Assembly: GCA_016703265.1 (NCBI GenBank)
Contig: JADJCK010000014.1
Coordinates: 29,312-93,311, forward strand
Length of the DNA stretch: 64,000 nt
Reading direction: 5' to 3'
DNA from: a bacterium
GTDB lineage: Bacteria; Krumholzibacteriota; Krumholzibacteriia; LZORAL124-64-63
Shown: positions 8,277-16,673 of the stretch, piece by piece
Layout: the number at the start of each line of letters is the position of its first letter
How positions within the stretch are numbered: the first letter of the stretch is position 1
Made by a program: the position numbers and the translations under genes
The notes under the pieces: model-generated
Told to the model about the DNA's origin: nothing
Seen by the model: the letters and a program-made list of their open reading frames with translations, nothing else
The model's database searches: none

Positions 8277-10511
8277 CTACCGCACGAGCGTCAGCCGCGC
8301 CGCACCGGCGGCATCCCCCGCGCTGAGCCGGCAGACGAAGGTGCCCGAAGCCAGGGCGCGTCCGGCGTCATCGCGCCCGTCCCACGCCACCTGCTGGCGT
8401 CCGGCCGGCAGCGGCCCGTCCACCAGCGTGCGCAGGCGACGGCCCGCCAGATCGAAGATCTCGAGGCGCGCCTGCGCCGCCGCAGCCGGCAGGTCCACGA
8501 TGATGCGCGTGGACGGGTTGAACGGGTTGGGCTGGGCGCCGACGACCCGCAGCCGCGCTGTCGGCACTCCCGCAACATCATCCACACCGCTGAAAGGCCG
8601 TGCGATCTCGGCCGCGAGCCACGCCTTGTTCTCCGGCGTGACCAGGATGTGCTCCTGGTTGGCGACCGGGAAGTAGACGGCGTCGAAGGCGCTGTGGGCC
8701 GCGGGATCGGCCAGGCCGGCGATGTTCGTGTACGGGTCGGCGAGGTCGAGCGCCAGTGCGCTGATCGTCGGGATGAAGCAGTGGTTGGGGTACAGCGCGA
8801 CGATGTCGCCGTAAGGGGCCGGCGTGGCATCCATGTCGGCCAGCGAGGCGCGCCAGCCGCCGGGCGCGCTGTCCAGCGGCAGCGTGCCGTTCACGGTCAC
8901 GTTCAGTTCGTCGTTGGGCAGCGGCCAGATGCGGTCGATGAGCCCGCGCAGGATCTGCTGCGAACCGCCGTTGGGCACCGCCCAGACATTGCCGATCAAA
9001 TCGACCAGGAAGCTGTAGTACTCGTAGGAGATGAGCTGCGTTCCCGGCGCGTAACCCTGGCCCTGCGCGGCGCCGCTGCCGTTGGCCACGGCCACCTTGC
9101 GCAGGTCCTGCGGCCAGTTGCCGACCGCGGCCAGATCGGCGAGGAATGCCGCGCGCTGCGGGTCGGCCTGGCCCGTGGCGCCGCCCACGGAATGGTGATA
9201 GAGCAGCATCTGCCGCGCGGCGGGCCGGTCAAGCCGGCTGAGCAGGTACCCCGCATCGGTCGACTCGACCTGGAACAGCTGCAGCCAGTACTGCACGCCG
9301 AGCGGGATGTTCGCGCCCAGCTGCGGGCTGTCGAACGAGATGAATGCGCGTGCGTTGTGGTCCACTCCCTGATGTTCGAGCCAGGCCAGCGCGTAGCGCG
9401 AGACCAGGCCGCCCATGCTGGCGCCGATGACGATCCTGTCCCGTCCGTCCGGTTGCGCGAGCTCGACCTGGCGCAACAGTTCGGTCAGGATCATCGCATT
9501 GCGGCGCATGTCGTCGGTCGAGTCGTTGAAGTTCAGGACCACGGCGTCGAACCCGTCGGCGCGCAGTTCCTCCAGCATGTTCTCCTGGTTGAGCAGGTCG
9601 TACAGCTCGTCCCAGTCCATGATGTTGTCCATGTCGAAGCCCTCGACGATGACCACCGGCTCGGTCACCGTGGCGTGGCCCGGGGCGAGGTAGACGTAGG
9701 CCTCTCCGAATCCGTAGACACCCTGGAACGGCACCGTCGCCGTGATGGGCCAGGTCGCCGTCGGCAGGGGCGCGGCCAGTGCCGCGACCTCGAAGCTGAA
9801 GGTCGCCTCGCGCACGACGCCGCTGCCGACGTCGGCGCGCAGGCGCAGCGTGCGCGGGCCGGCTGCGTCGTAGCTCGCGGTGAACGGCTCATCGGCGCGC
9901 AGCGGGCGCCAGCCACGGCCGTCGGCCAGGTCCGCTTCCAGCTTCGGCGCCTGCGGGCCGTCGATCGCCAGCAGTGACGACGGCAGGACGAAGGTGACGT
10001 TCGCGCCGTGGTACGTGCGCGGCACCAGCGCTGCAGCGGCAAAGGCGCGCTGTGCCAGGTACGGCGAGGTGACGACGGCAGCCGGCGTCTCCACCAGGCG
10101 GTCGCCCTGCATCTCCACCAGCCCCAGTTCCAGGGCGTCGGGCCGCAGCCGGGCGTAGCCGGCATCGAGCAGCGCGATGGGCACCAGGCCCGCTGACTTC
10201 GCGCGCCGCGCCTCGTCGCGCGCCTGCTCCGGCGTGGGCCAGCCGGCCGGTTCTTCCGTCGAGGCCAGCCGCAGTTCGTGGAGCATCTGGCGCCACGACG
10301 CCGCGTCCACCGCCGGGCCGGCGCCGCTGCCGTCCTGCTGCGCCAGGCCTGACATGGGCAGGGCCCGGTCATACAGGCGGCCGCCCGGAATGCGGGCGGT
10401 GTCCAGGCCTTCCAGGGCGGTGACGGCCTGCTGGAACGGTGAGACCGCGGCGGCGGTGCCGGCGGCGGCGCACAAAACCAGGATGAAGAAGGCGCGGATC
10501 AGGCGGGGCAT
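8277..10511 (-). CDS. Secreted alpha/beta hydrolase (lipase/esterase-like) with FlgD-like C-terminal domain
   Basis: The 744-residue protein has a signal peptide (1-24), a long N-terminal region, an alpha/beta hydrolase core around residues 300-500 and a C-terminal FlgD-like domain from QPNPFNPSTRI. The nucleophile elbow is GASMGG with Ser365, preceded by an RIVIG strand and followed by LVSRYALAWLEHQGVDH and the SFDSPQLGANIP loop seen in lipase/PGAP1-type enzymes. It probably hydrolyses lipid or other esters outside the cell; the substrate is unknown. The ATG at 10509-10511 has GAGGAGA upstream; a longer upstream frame lacks support. It converges on the spondin gene with 27 bp between stops. 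Confidence 0.83.
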   Translation of the reverse strand: MPRLIRAFFILVLCAAAGTAAAVSPFQQAVTALEGLDTARIPGGRLYDRALPMSGLAQQDGSGAGPAVDAASWRQMLHELRLASTEEPAGWPTPEQARDEARRAKSAGLVPIALLDAGYARLRPDALELGLVEMQGDRLVETPAAVVTSPYLAQRAFAAAALVPRTYHGANVTFVLPSSLLAIDGPQAPKLEADLADGRGWRPLRADEPFTASYDAAGPRTLRLRADVGSGVVREATFSFEVAALAAPLPTATWPITATVPFQGVYGFGEAYVYLAPGHATVTEPVVIVEGFDMDNIMDWDELYDLLNQENMLEELRADGFDAVVLNFNDSTDDMRRNAMILTELLRQVELAQPDGRDRIVIGASMGGLVSRYALAWLEHQGVDHNARAFISFDSPQLGANIPLGVQYWLQLFQVESTDAGYLLSRLDRPAARQMLLYHHSVGGATGQADPQRAAFLADLAAVGNWPQDLRKVAVANGSGAAQGQGYAPGTQLISYEYYSFLVDLIGNVWAVPNGGSQQILRGLIDRIWPLPNDELNVTVNGTLPLDSAPGGWRASLADMDATPAPYGDIVALYPNHCFIPTISALALDLADPYTNIAGLADPAAHSAFDAVYFPVANQEHILVTPENKAWLAAEIARPFSGVDDVAGVPTARLRVVGAQPNPFNPSTRIIVDLPAAAAQARLEIFDLAGRRLRTLVDGPLPAGRQQVAWDGRDDAGRALASGTFVCRLSAGDAAGAARLTLVR

Positions 10512-10558
10512 GCTGGTCTCCTCGTCCGGGGTCCCATCGGGCGCGATTCGAAGGCGAT

Positions 10559-10567
10559 ATTGTAGCA
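10559..10567 (-). promoter_or_regulatory. Candidate extended -10 (TGC-TACAAT) for the hydrolase gene
   Basis: Read on the minus strand, TGCTACAAT lies about 48 bp upstream of the hydrolase ATG in the 227-bp divergent spacer shared with the EamA-like gene. No good -35 hexamer accompanies it, which fits an extended -10 promoter. This rests on motif only. Confidence 0.35.
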
Positions 10568-10738
10568 CCGATGGCTCGTCCGGACCGGTCCGATAGCGAA
10601 ACCGGGTTCCAGCCGGCCGGTGAAGGAACCAGGCCGGGTGTCGACCCGTCGCGGTTGACTCGGTTTGCTGTTGTCGCCATCCTGTCGCGGCACGCACGTC
10701 GATGTGCCGCGAAGCCACATCCCACCGGAGGTATCCCC

Positions 10739-11179
10739 GTGCCCACCGCCTGGAAAGGCCTTCTCGTCGGCGGCCTGCTGCCCGCCCTCTGCTTCGGCAT
10801 GACCGGGGTGCTGCAGAAGGTCTACGGCCGTGCCGGCGGCGGCGCCGGCTGGTACCTGCCGCTCGTCGGGTTGGGCGTGGCCGCCACCGGCCTGGCGGCG
10901 CTGCCGCTGCTCGGCGACCGCGCCCTGACGGCGCGGGCAGGCGTGGCTGCCCTCGGCATCGGCCTGAGCTGGGGCCTGGGGATGATCGCGGTCATGCTGG
11001 GGCTCAGCCGGTTCGGGGCGCCGCTCTCGAAGCTGGCGCCGCTCTACAACCTGAACACGCTGGTGGTGGTCGTGCTGGCGCTGGTGCTCTTCGCCGAGAG
11101 CCGGGAAGTCGACACGCCGAAGCTGCTGGGCGGGGCGGCGCTGATCATGGCCGGGGCGGCGCTCGTGGCGCGCGCCTGA
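10739..11179 (+). CDS. EamA/DMT-type small membrane protein
   Basis: The 146-residue protein has about five hydrophobic segments and corresponds to a single EamA repeat. It contains an AALGIGLSWGLGMIAVMLGL segment, then LSKLAPLYNLNTLVVVVLALVLFAES, the typical last-helix pattern of drug/metabolite transporter family members. Single-repeat members may work as homodimers, like small multidrug resistance proteins. The start is GTG 10739-10741 with GGAGG 7 bases upstream; the open frame extends to 10571 but has no ribosome site there. Its substrate is unknown. It converges closely with the YkgJ-type gene, 4 bp between stops. Confidence 0.8.
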   Translation: MPTAWKGLLVGGLLPALCFGMTGVLQKVYGRAGGGAGWYLPLVGLGVAATGLAALPLLGDRALTARAGVAALGIGLSWGLGMIAVMLGLSRFGAPLSKLAPLYNLNTLVVVVLALVLFAESREVDTPKLLGGAALIMAGAALVARA

Positions 11180-11183
11180 GGCC

Positions 11184-11984
11184 TCAGGGACGGCCGCGGC
11201 GCCGGGCCGCCGCGGCGCCGGCCAGCTTGAGGAACGGCGCGAGCGCCGCGTCGGTCCATTTCGGGATGATGCGCTTGCGCAGCCGGATCGTCTGGTCGCC
11301 GCGGTCGTGCATCATCCGGGCGCACTCGTAGGGGCGCCCGGCGTAGATCGAGCACTTGCCGCGGTCGAAGAAGATGCAGCGGCCCGGCTGCGCGATCTCG
11401 GCCAGGCTCCAGCGGCTGCCGGGCTTCTTGCCGTCGCGCAGCTTGTGGGGCATGACGCCCGAGCGCTCGGTGCCGTCGGCCAGGCGCGTGACCCCGATCG
11501 CCAGGTACTTACGGAAGGTCTCCTCCACCGACAGCCCCAGGTGGCGCGCCAGGGCCGGGATCTGGTTGGGCATGAACCATCCGGGAGCGTTCTGGCAGGC
11601 GGCGCGGCAGTTGTCGCACGAGCAGCTCGTGACCGAGAAGTCCTCCTGCTCCTTCGGCTGGGGAGCGCGGGCCGGGACGATGGCGAAAGCCGGGGCGGCC
11701 GCGCGTGCCGGGCGCAGCGAACGCGCCGGTCCACCGGCACCGGTGGGGCGCCTGGCGCCGACCGGCTTGTCGCCGAGGGGACGCTTCTCGCCCATCGGAC
11801 GCTTTTCGCCGACGGGACGCTTTTCGCCGACGGGTCGCTTGTCGCCGATGGGCCTGTCGCCGACGGGACGCTTGTCGCCCGCTGCAGGTCTGGCCCCGGC
11901 TGCGGGCTTGGCGCGCGCTGTCGGCTTGGCGGCCGGGCGCGGCGTCCGCGACGTGTGCGACGTGTTCCTGTGCTTCTGCTTCAT
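11184..11984 (-). CDS. YkgJ-type cysteine-cluster protein with basic repeat N-terminus
   Basis: The 266-residue protein has an Arg/Lys/Pro-rich N-terminus (1-105) with tandem RPVGEK-type hexapeptides, then a CxxxCxxC-type cluster domain. Visible cysteines are in SCSCDNCRAAC (about 118-127), then GRCIFFDRGKCSIYAGRPYEC. The YkgJ family (PF03692) is thought to bind Zn or Fe-S, and its function is unknown. The basic repetitive arm could bind nucleic acid, which is inference. The ATG is preceded by GAGGTGGG. The conserved domain is standard in length; the repeat arm is the unusual part. Confidence 0.8.
   Translation of the reverse strand: MKQKHRNTSHTSRTPRPAAKPTARAKPAAGARPAAGDKRPVGDRPIGDKRPVGEKRPVGEKRPMGEKRPLGDKPVGARRPTGAGGPARSLRPARAAAPAFAIVPARAPQPKEQEDFSVTSCSCDNCRAACQNAPGWFMPNQIPALARHLGLSVEETFRKYLAIGVTRLADGTERSGVMPHKLRDGKKPGSRWSLAEIAQPGRCIFFDRGKCSIYAGRPYECARMMHDRGDQTIRLRKRIIPKWTDAALAPFLKLAGAAAARRRGRP
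11751..11876 (-). repeat. In-frame 15-18 bp tandem repeats coding (K)RPVGEK/D units
   Basis: About seven degenerate copies encode KRPVGD, RPIGD, KRPVGE, KRPVGE, KRPMGE, KRPLGD and KPVGA. Unit length is a multiple of three so the frame is kept. Two adjacent units are nearly identical in DNA, which indicates recent duplication. Confidence 0.8.
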
Positions 11985-12081
11985 GACCCACCTCGGGGGG
12001 ATGGCGCTGGCTCGCTCACCCCAATCCTGCTATGAATGGCCCTCCAGCGCCAGCCCTGTCCCGCGAGACCCGGGAGCGACA

Positions 12082-13067
12082 ATGGCACGCGTCAAGGATC
12101 CAGACCCCCAGCCGACCGCCACCACCCTGCGCATCGGCGTCAGCGCCTGCCTGCTCGGGCAGGAAGTGCGCTTCGATGGCGGCCACAAGCACGACCGCTG
12201 GCTGACCGGAACGCTGGCCACCTGGTGCGAGCTGGTGCCGGTGTGCCCCGAGATCGAGGTGGGCATGGGCACCCCCCGCGAGTCGGTGCGGCTGGAGGGC
12301 GACGCCGATGCGCCGCGCATGGTGGCGCCGCGCGCTCCGGCGTGGACTGGACCGCGCCGATGAACGACTTGAGCCGGCGGCGGGCGCGGGAAATGGCTGC
12401 GGCAGACCTTGACGGGTTCGTCCTCAAGAAGAACTCGCCGAGCTGCGGGCTGTTTCGGGTCAAAGTATACCCCGACCGCGGGATGCCCGCCCGGGGCGGG
12501 CGGGGGCTCTTCGCCGCCGCCCTGGTCGCGGCCTGCCCGCTGCTGCCGGTCGAGGAAGAGGGCCGCCTGACCGACCCGCGCCTGCGCGAGAACTTCGTCG
12601 AGCGCATCTTCGCCTATCGCCGGGCCAGGCAGGTGTTCAGCGGACGCTGGGCCCGCGGCGCCGTCGTGGCCTTCCACAGTCGCGAGAAATACCTGCTGAT
12701 GGCCCACAGCCCGCGGCACTACCAGGAGCTCGGCAGGCTCGTGGCGGGCATCGCCCAGGTACCGCCCGCCCGCTTCCGCGACCAGTACCTGGCCCTCTAC
12801 CTGGAGGCGCTGGCGGTCCTGGCTACCCCGCGGCGGCATGTCAACGCCCTCCAGCACGTGGCCGGACACCTGCGCGGGCAGGTTTCCGACGCCGAGCAGA
12901 AGCGCCTCCTGGCGGTCATCGACGACTACGGCCGCGGACTGGTTCCCCTCATCGTCCCGGCGACGCTCCTGCGCCATTACGTCGAGTTGCACGACGTGCC
13001 GTACGTGAAGGACCAGGTCTACCTGAACCCCCATCCGCGCGAGTTGATGCTCCGCAACCACGTCTAG
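12082..13067 (+). pseudogene. DUF523-DUF1722 (YbgA-type) fusion gene split by a frameshift
   Basis: Frame one starts at ATG 12082 (GGGAG upstream) and encodes the DUF523 start: RIGVSACLLGQEVRFDGGHK, CPEIEVGMGTPRESVRL. It stops at 12361-12363. The rest of DUF523 (LKKNSPSCG, KVYPDRGMPARGGRGLFA) and all of DUF1722 (EKYLLMAHSPRHYQ, LRHYVELHDVPYVKDQVYLNPHP) continue in another frame to 13067. Homologous sequence passes from frame one to the other around 12335-12345, where CGCGCGC could have gained a GC dinucleotide. Removing two bases would restore one protein of about 328 residues. The family is of unknown function; E. coli YbgA carries the DUF1722 half. The rest of the reading frame is undamaged, so a very recent mutation or an assembly error are both possible. 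A downstream ATG at 12360 could give a separate C-terminal product. Confidence 0.85.
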
Positions 13068-13135
13068 GCGGCACCGCGGCAGGGTTGCGGCGATGCGTCA
13101 CATCGCGATTTCCCGGCGTTGGGACCGATTGCGGG

Positions 13136-13163
13136 TTGACACATTTTCCAGTTGCCATATTTT
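13136..13163 (+). promoter_or_regulatory. Sigma70-like promoter of the kamA operon
   Basis: A perfect TTGACA at 13136-13141 is followed after 16 bp by TATTTT at 13158-13163, in AT-richer DNA than its surroundings. It lies about 125 bp upstream of the TTG start of the lysine aminomutase gene, in a 222-bp spacer, and is the best -35/-10 pair in the window. Confidence 0.6.
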
Positions 13164-13289
13164 CTGCGCGAACTCTGCTGTTCTCTCGCGAATCTTTCGG
13201 GTCGCGCGCGGGTAGTCAGGGATCTTCCGGCGGCGGCGTCCCGCCCTTGCCGGTCACGGAGGTACGGTCAGTCCTCACGGAGGCAGACC

Positions 13290-14621
13290 TTGAGAGAACA
13301 TACCGCTCGTCTGGATATCCACTCCGGGCTGAGCCGGAGCCTGCAGGAGGTCGATGCGGGAGCTTCTCCCGACGACCCTCCGTCGCTTGCTTCCGAGCCC
13401 GAGCCCGTCGAAGCACCCGTCAACATTCCCGCCCAGCCGATCCAGCTCGAACATTTCCTCGCCAAGCGACTGCCCCGCACCGGGCCGCGCACGCGCATGT
13501 TCCGTCGCGCGCATTTCCCGGACGTGAAGGACAGCGAGTGGCACGACTGGCGGTGGCAGCTTCGCCATTCGTTCCGAACGACCGAGCAACTTGCACGCGT
13601 GCTTGAACTTACCGACGAGGAGCGGACCGCACTGGACCGCTGCGGTTCGCTGCTGCCGGTGGCGGTCACGCCTTACTATATGAGCCTGCTGGGCGCCTTC
13701 GACGCCGACTGCGGCCTGCGGCGCACGGTGGTGCCGGTGCAGAACGAGTTCCTGCGCACCCACGGCGAGGCGGACGATCCGCTGGACGAGGACGGGCACA
13801 GCCCCGTCCCCGGCCTGGTGCATCGCTACCCCGACCGGGTGCTGTTCCTGGTCCTGGATCGCTGCGCAACCTACTGCCGGTACTGCACGCGCTCGCGTGT
13901 GGTCGGCCAGGACGAGCTGCGGCCGAGCCGCGACCGCTGGGAATCGGCGCTGGACTACATCCGCAGCCACCCGGAGATCCGGGACGTGCTGCTGTCCGGC
14001 GGCGACCCCCTGACCCTCAGTGACGAGCGCCTGGACTACCTGCTGGGCGAGCTGCGGAAGATCCCGCACGTGCAATTCGTGCGCATCGGCACGAAGGTGC
14101 CGGCGGTGCTGCCGCAGCGCATCACCCCGGCCCTGGTCAAGGTGCTGCGGAAGCATCACCCGCTGTGGCTGAGCCTGCACTACCTGCATCCGGACGAGTG
14201 CACGCCCGAGTCGACGGCAGCCTGCCGGAGGCTGGCCGACGCCGGCATCCCCCTGGGAAGCCAGACGGTGCTGCTGAAGGGCGTCAACGACGACGTCGGA
14301 ACCATGAAGGCGCTGATGCACTCGCTGCTGATGATGCGGGTGCGACCCTACTACCTGTACCAGTGCGACCCGATCTCGGGCTCGTCGCACTTCCGCACGA
14401 CCGTGGCCAGGGGGCTGGAGATCATCCGCGGGCTGCGCGGCTTCACCACCGGCTACGCGGTGCCGACCTACGTGATCGACGCTCCCGGAGGCGGCGGCAA
14501 GATCCCGCTGCAGCCGGATTCGGTGGTCGGCTACGAGGGCGGCGACGTGCTGCTGCGCAACTACGAGGGGAACATCCACCGCTATCCGGACGGCCATGTG
14601 GCCATGGAGGCGGTGCGGTGA
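13290..14621 (+). CDS. kamA: L-lysine 2,3-aminomutase, radical SAM/PLP enzyme
   Basis: The 443-residue enzyme would interconvert L-lysine and L-beta-lysine. The radical SAM triad CATYCRYC is at Cys192/196/199, SGGDPLTLSD at 236-245, and the PLP lysine in DAPGGGGK is Lys404. By alignment to Clostridium lysine aminomutase, Asp360 (in YQCD) and Asp397 (in DAPGGGGK) correspond to the two aspartates that hold the substrate epsilon-amine, and Arg201 to the carboxylate-binding Arg. Glutamate 2,3-aminomutases lack those aspartates, so lysine is the predicted substrate. The chosen start is TTG 13290-13292 with GGAGG 7 bases before; it leaves a 50-residue acidic, proline-rich N-terminus. The last codons overlap the next gene's GTG (GTGA), indicating translational coupling. 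Confidence 0.92.
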   Translation: MREHTARLDIHSGLSRSLQEVDAGASPDDPPSLASEPEPVEAPVNIPAQPIQLEHFLAKRLPRTGPRTRMFRRAHFPDVKDSEWHDWRWQLRHSFRTTEQLARVLELTDEERTALDRCGSLLPVAVTPYYMSLLGAFDADCGLRRTVVPVQNEFLRTHGEADDPLDEDGHSPVPGLVHRYPDRVLFLVLDRCATYCRYCTRSRVVGQDELRPSRDRWESALDYIRSHPEIRDVLLSGGDPLTLSDERLDYLLGELRKIPHVQFVRIGTKVPAVLPQRITPALVKVLRKHHPLWLSLHYLHPDECTPESTAACRRLADAGIPLGSQTVLLKGVNDDVGTMKALMHSLLMMRVRPYYLYQCDPISGSSHFRTTVARGLEIIRGLRGFTTGYAVPTYVIDAPGGGGKIPLQPDSVVGYEGGDVLLRNYEGNIHRYPDGHVAMEAVR

Positions 14622-15676
14622 GAATCGGGCTGACCTACGACCTGCGCGACGACTACCTCGCGATGGGCTACGACGAGCTGGAGACGGCCGAGTTCGACCG
14701 TGTCTCGACGATCGAAGCCCTGGAGGGCGCGTTGCGCCGGCTGGGCCACCAGACCGACCGGATCGGACACGTGAAGGCGCTGGCGGCCCGACTGGCCGCC
14801 GGTGACCGCTGGGAACTGGTCTTCAACATCGCCGAAGGGATGTACGGGATCGGGCGCGAAGCCCAGGTGCCCGCGCTGCTGGACGCCTATGCGATCCCGT
14901 ACACATTCAGCGATCCGCTGGTCTTGAGCCTGACGCTGCACAAGGGCATGACCAAGCGCGTGCTGCGCGACGGCGGCCTGCCGACGCCGCAGTTCCACGA
15001 AGTGGTCGTACCCGCAGACATCGACAAGGTGGACCTGCCGTTCCCGCTGTTCTGCAAACCGCTGGCCGAGGGGACGGGCAAAGGCATCGACGGTGCTTCG
15101 GTCGTGCGCACACCGGCGGAACTTCGTGCGACGTGCGAGCGCCTGCTGGCCACCTTCCGGCAGCCGGTGCTGGTGGAGACCTACCTGCCCGGGCGCGAGC
15201 TGACCACGGGCATCGTGGGCACCGGCGAGGCGGCGCGCGTGGTCGGCACCATCGAAGTGATCCTGGGCGACAAGGCCGAGGCCGGCGCCTACACCTACAC
15301 CAACAAGGAACTGTGCGAGGAGCTGGTCGAGTACCGGCTGGTGACCGCGCAGGACCCTGTGGTGCGCGCCGCCGAGGAGATCTCGCTGGCGGCGTGGCGC
15401 CTGCTGGGCTGCCGTGACGGCGGCCGTCTGGACCTGCGTTGCGATGCGGACGGCAACCCGCAGCTGATGGAGCTGAACCCGCTGGCGGGCCTGCATCCGG
15501 AGCACTCGGACCTGCCCATCATCTGCAACATGGTCGGCCTGCCCTTTGACGAGTTGATCGGCCGCATCGTCGACTCGGCCGCCACGCGGATCGAGCCGAC
15601 CCACCCGAAGCAGAAGGCGGTCGGCCATGCGGGTGGTCATCCTGCACAACCGCGTGCCGGCGCAGGCGGCGCCTGA
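14618..15676 (+). CDS. D-Ala-D-Ala ligase-like ATP-grasp enzyme (first of a pair)
   Basis: The 352-residue ATP-grasp protein resembles D-alanine-D-alanine ligase. Features seen are the N-terminal ELVFNIAEGMYGIGREAQVP segment, LTLHKGMTKRVLRDGGLPTP (central helix), PLFCKPLAEGTGKGIDGAS (ATP-binding Lys and loop) and the Mg-binding end LMELNPLAGLHPEHSDLP. Such enzymes join a carboxylate to an amine through an acyl phosphate. GTG 14618 overlaps the stop of kamA, and its 3' end overlaps the next ATP-grasp gene by 50 bp. A house-keeping Ddl function is unlikely given the lysine-aminomutase context; I infer ligation of beta-lysine or a lysine-derived acid. The C-terminal 15 residues lie in the overlap and are not conserved in type. 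Confidence 0.85.
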   Translation: MRIGLTYDLRDDYLAMGYDELETAEFDRVSTIEALEGALRRLGHQTDRIGHVKALAARLAAGDRWELVFNIAEGMYGIGREAQVPALLDAYAIPYTFSDPLVLSLTLHKGMTKRVLRDGGLPTPQFHEVVVPADIDKVDLPFPLFCKPLAEGTGKGIDGASVVRTPAELRATCERLLATFRQPVLVETYLPGRELTTGIVGTGEAARVVGTIEVILGDKAEAGAYTYTNKELCEELVEYRLVTAQDPVVRAAEEISLAAWRLLGCRDGGRLDLRCDADGNPQLMELNPLAGLHPEHSDLPIICNMVGLPFDELIGRIVDSAATRIEPTHPKQKAVGHAGGHPAQPRAGAGGA

Positions 15677-16616
15677 CGAACTCGACGTCCTGGTCCAGGT
15701 GGAGGCGGTCGGCGAGGCGCTGATCGCACTGGGCCACACCGTCGAACCCTGGGGCTGCGACCTCGACCTCGAATCCCTCGCGTTTTCCCTCAGCGGCTCC
15801 ACGCCCGACCTGGTCTTCAACCTCGTCGAGGGCCTCGACGGCCACGGCAAGCTGATCCATGTGGCGCCCGGCGTGCTCGAGGCGATGCGCGTGCCGATGG
15901 CGGGCTGCCCGGCCGAGGCCATCTTCCTGACCTCGCACAAGGTCCTGGCCAAGGGCCTGCTGCGAAGGTCCGGCCTGCCCACACCCGACTGGCTGGGCGA
16001 AGGCCTCGCCGACGCCGCTGCCGACCCGGGCCCCGCCGACGCCGATCGCTGGATCGTGAAATCGGTGTGGGAAGACGCCTCGCTGGGCATGGACGACTCG
16101 GCCGTCGTGTCCGGCGGGGCCGAGGCTGCCCGCACGGAGCTGCGCAAGCGGGCCGGCCGCACCGGCTCGCCGTGGTTCGCCGAGGCGTTCATCGAGGGCC
16201 GCGAGTTCAACCTGGGCCTGCTCGACGGGCCGGACGGCCCGGTGGTGCTGCCGCCGGCCGAGATCGTCTTCAGGGACTTCCCGGCCGGCAAGCCGCACAT
16301 CGTCGGCTACGCCGCCAAGTGGCATGAGGACTCGTTCGAATACAGCCATACCGTTCGCAGCTTCGACCTGCCGGGCACGGACAGTGCGCTGGCGACGGAA
16401 TTGACGCGTCAGGCGCTGGCCTGCTGGCGCCTGTTCCGCCTGCGGGGCTGGGCGCGCGTCGATTTCCGCATCGACGCGTCGGGCCGCCCCTTCATCCTGG
16501 AAGTGAACGCGAACCCCTGCCTGTCGCCGGACGCGGGATTCGCTGCGGGGCTCGAACGCGCGGGCATCGCCTATCCGGACGCCATCGCGCGCATCGTCGG
16601 CTCGGCCATCGGTTGA
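15627..16616 (+). CDS. D-Ala-D-Ala ligase-like ATP-grasp enzyme (second of a pair)
   Basis: The 329-residue ATP-grasp protein is divergent from the preceding one but of the same fold. It shows PDLVFNLVEGLDGHGKLIHVAP, the SHKVLAKGLLRRSGLPTPDW helix, WIVKSVWEDASLGMDDSAVV (ATP loop), and the Mg-site end VDFRIDASGRPFILEVNANP (Glu and Asn ligands). ATG 15627 with AAGGCGG upstream lies inside the previous gene, a 50-bp overlap that implies coupling. Two unlike ATP-grasp ligases next to a lysine aminomutase suggest two successive amide bond formations or a heteromeric ligase. The substrate is unproven. Confidence 0.85.
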   Translation: MRVVILHNRVPAQAAPDELDVLVQVEAVGEALIALGHTVEPWGCDLDLESLAFSLSGSTPDLVFNLVEGLDGHGKLIHVAPGVLEAMRVPMAGCPAEAIFLTSHKVLAKGLLRRSGLPTPDWLGEGLADAAADPGPADADRWIVKSVWEDASLGMDDSAVVSGGAEAARTELRKRAGRTGSPWFAEAFIEGREFNLGLLDGPDGPVVLPPAEIVFRDFPAGKPHIVGYAAKWHEDSFEYSHTVRSFDLPGTDSALATELTRQALACWRLFRLRGWARVDFRIDASGRPFILEVNANPCLSPDAGFAAGLERAGIAYPDAIARIVGSAIG

Positions 16617-16673
16617 GCGGCGTGACTGCGGCGCCACGGGCGCCGGCAACCTGGACTTCGGGAGCTTGCCAGC

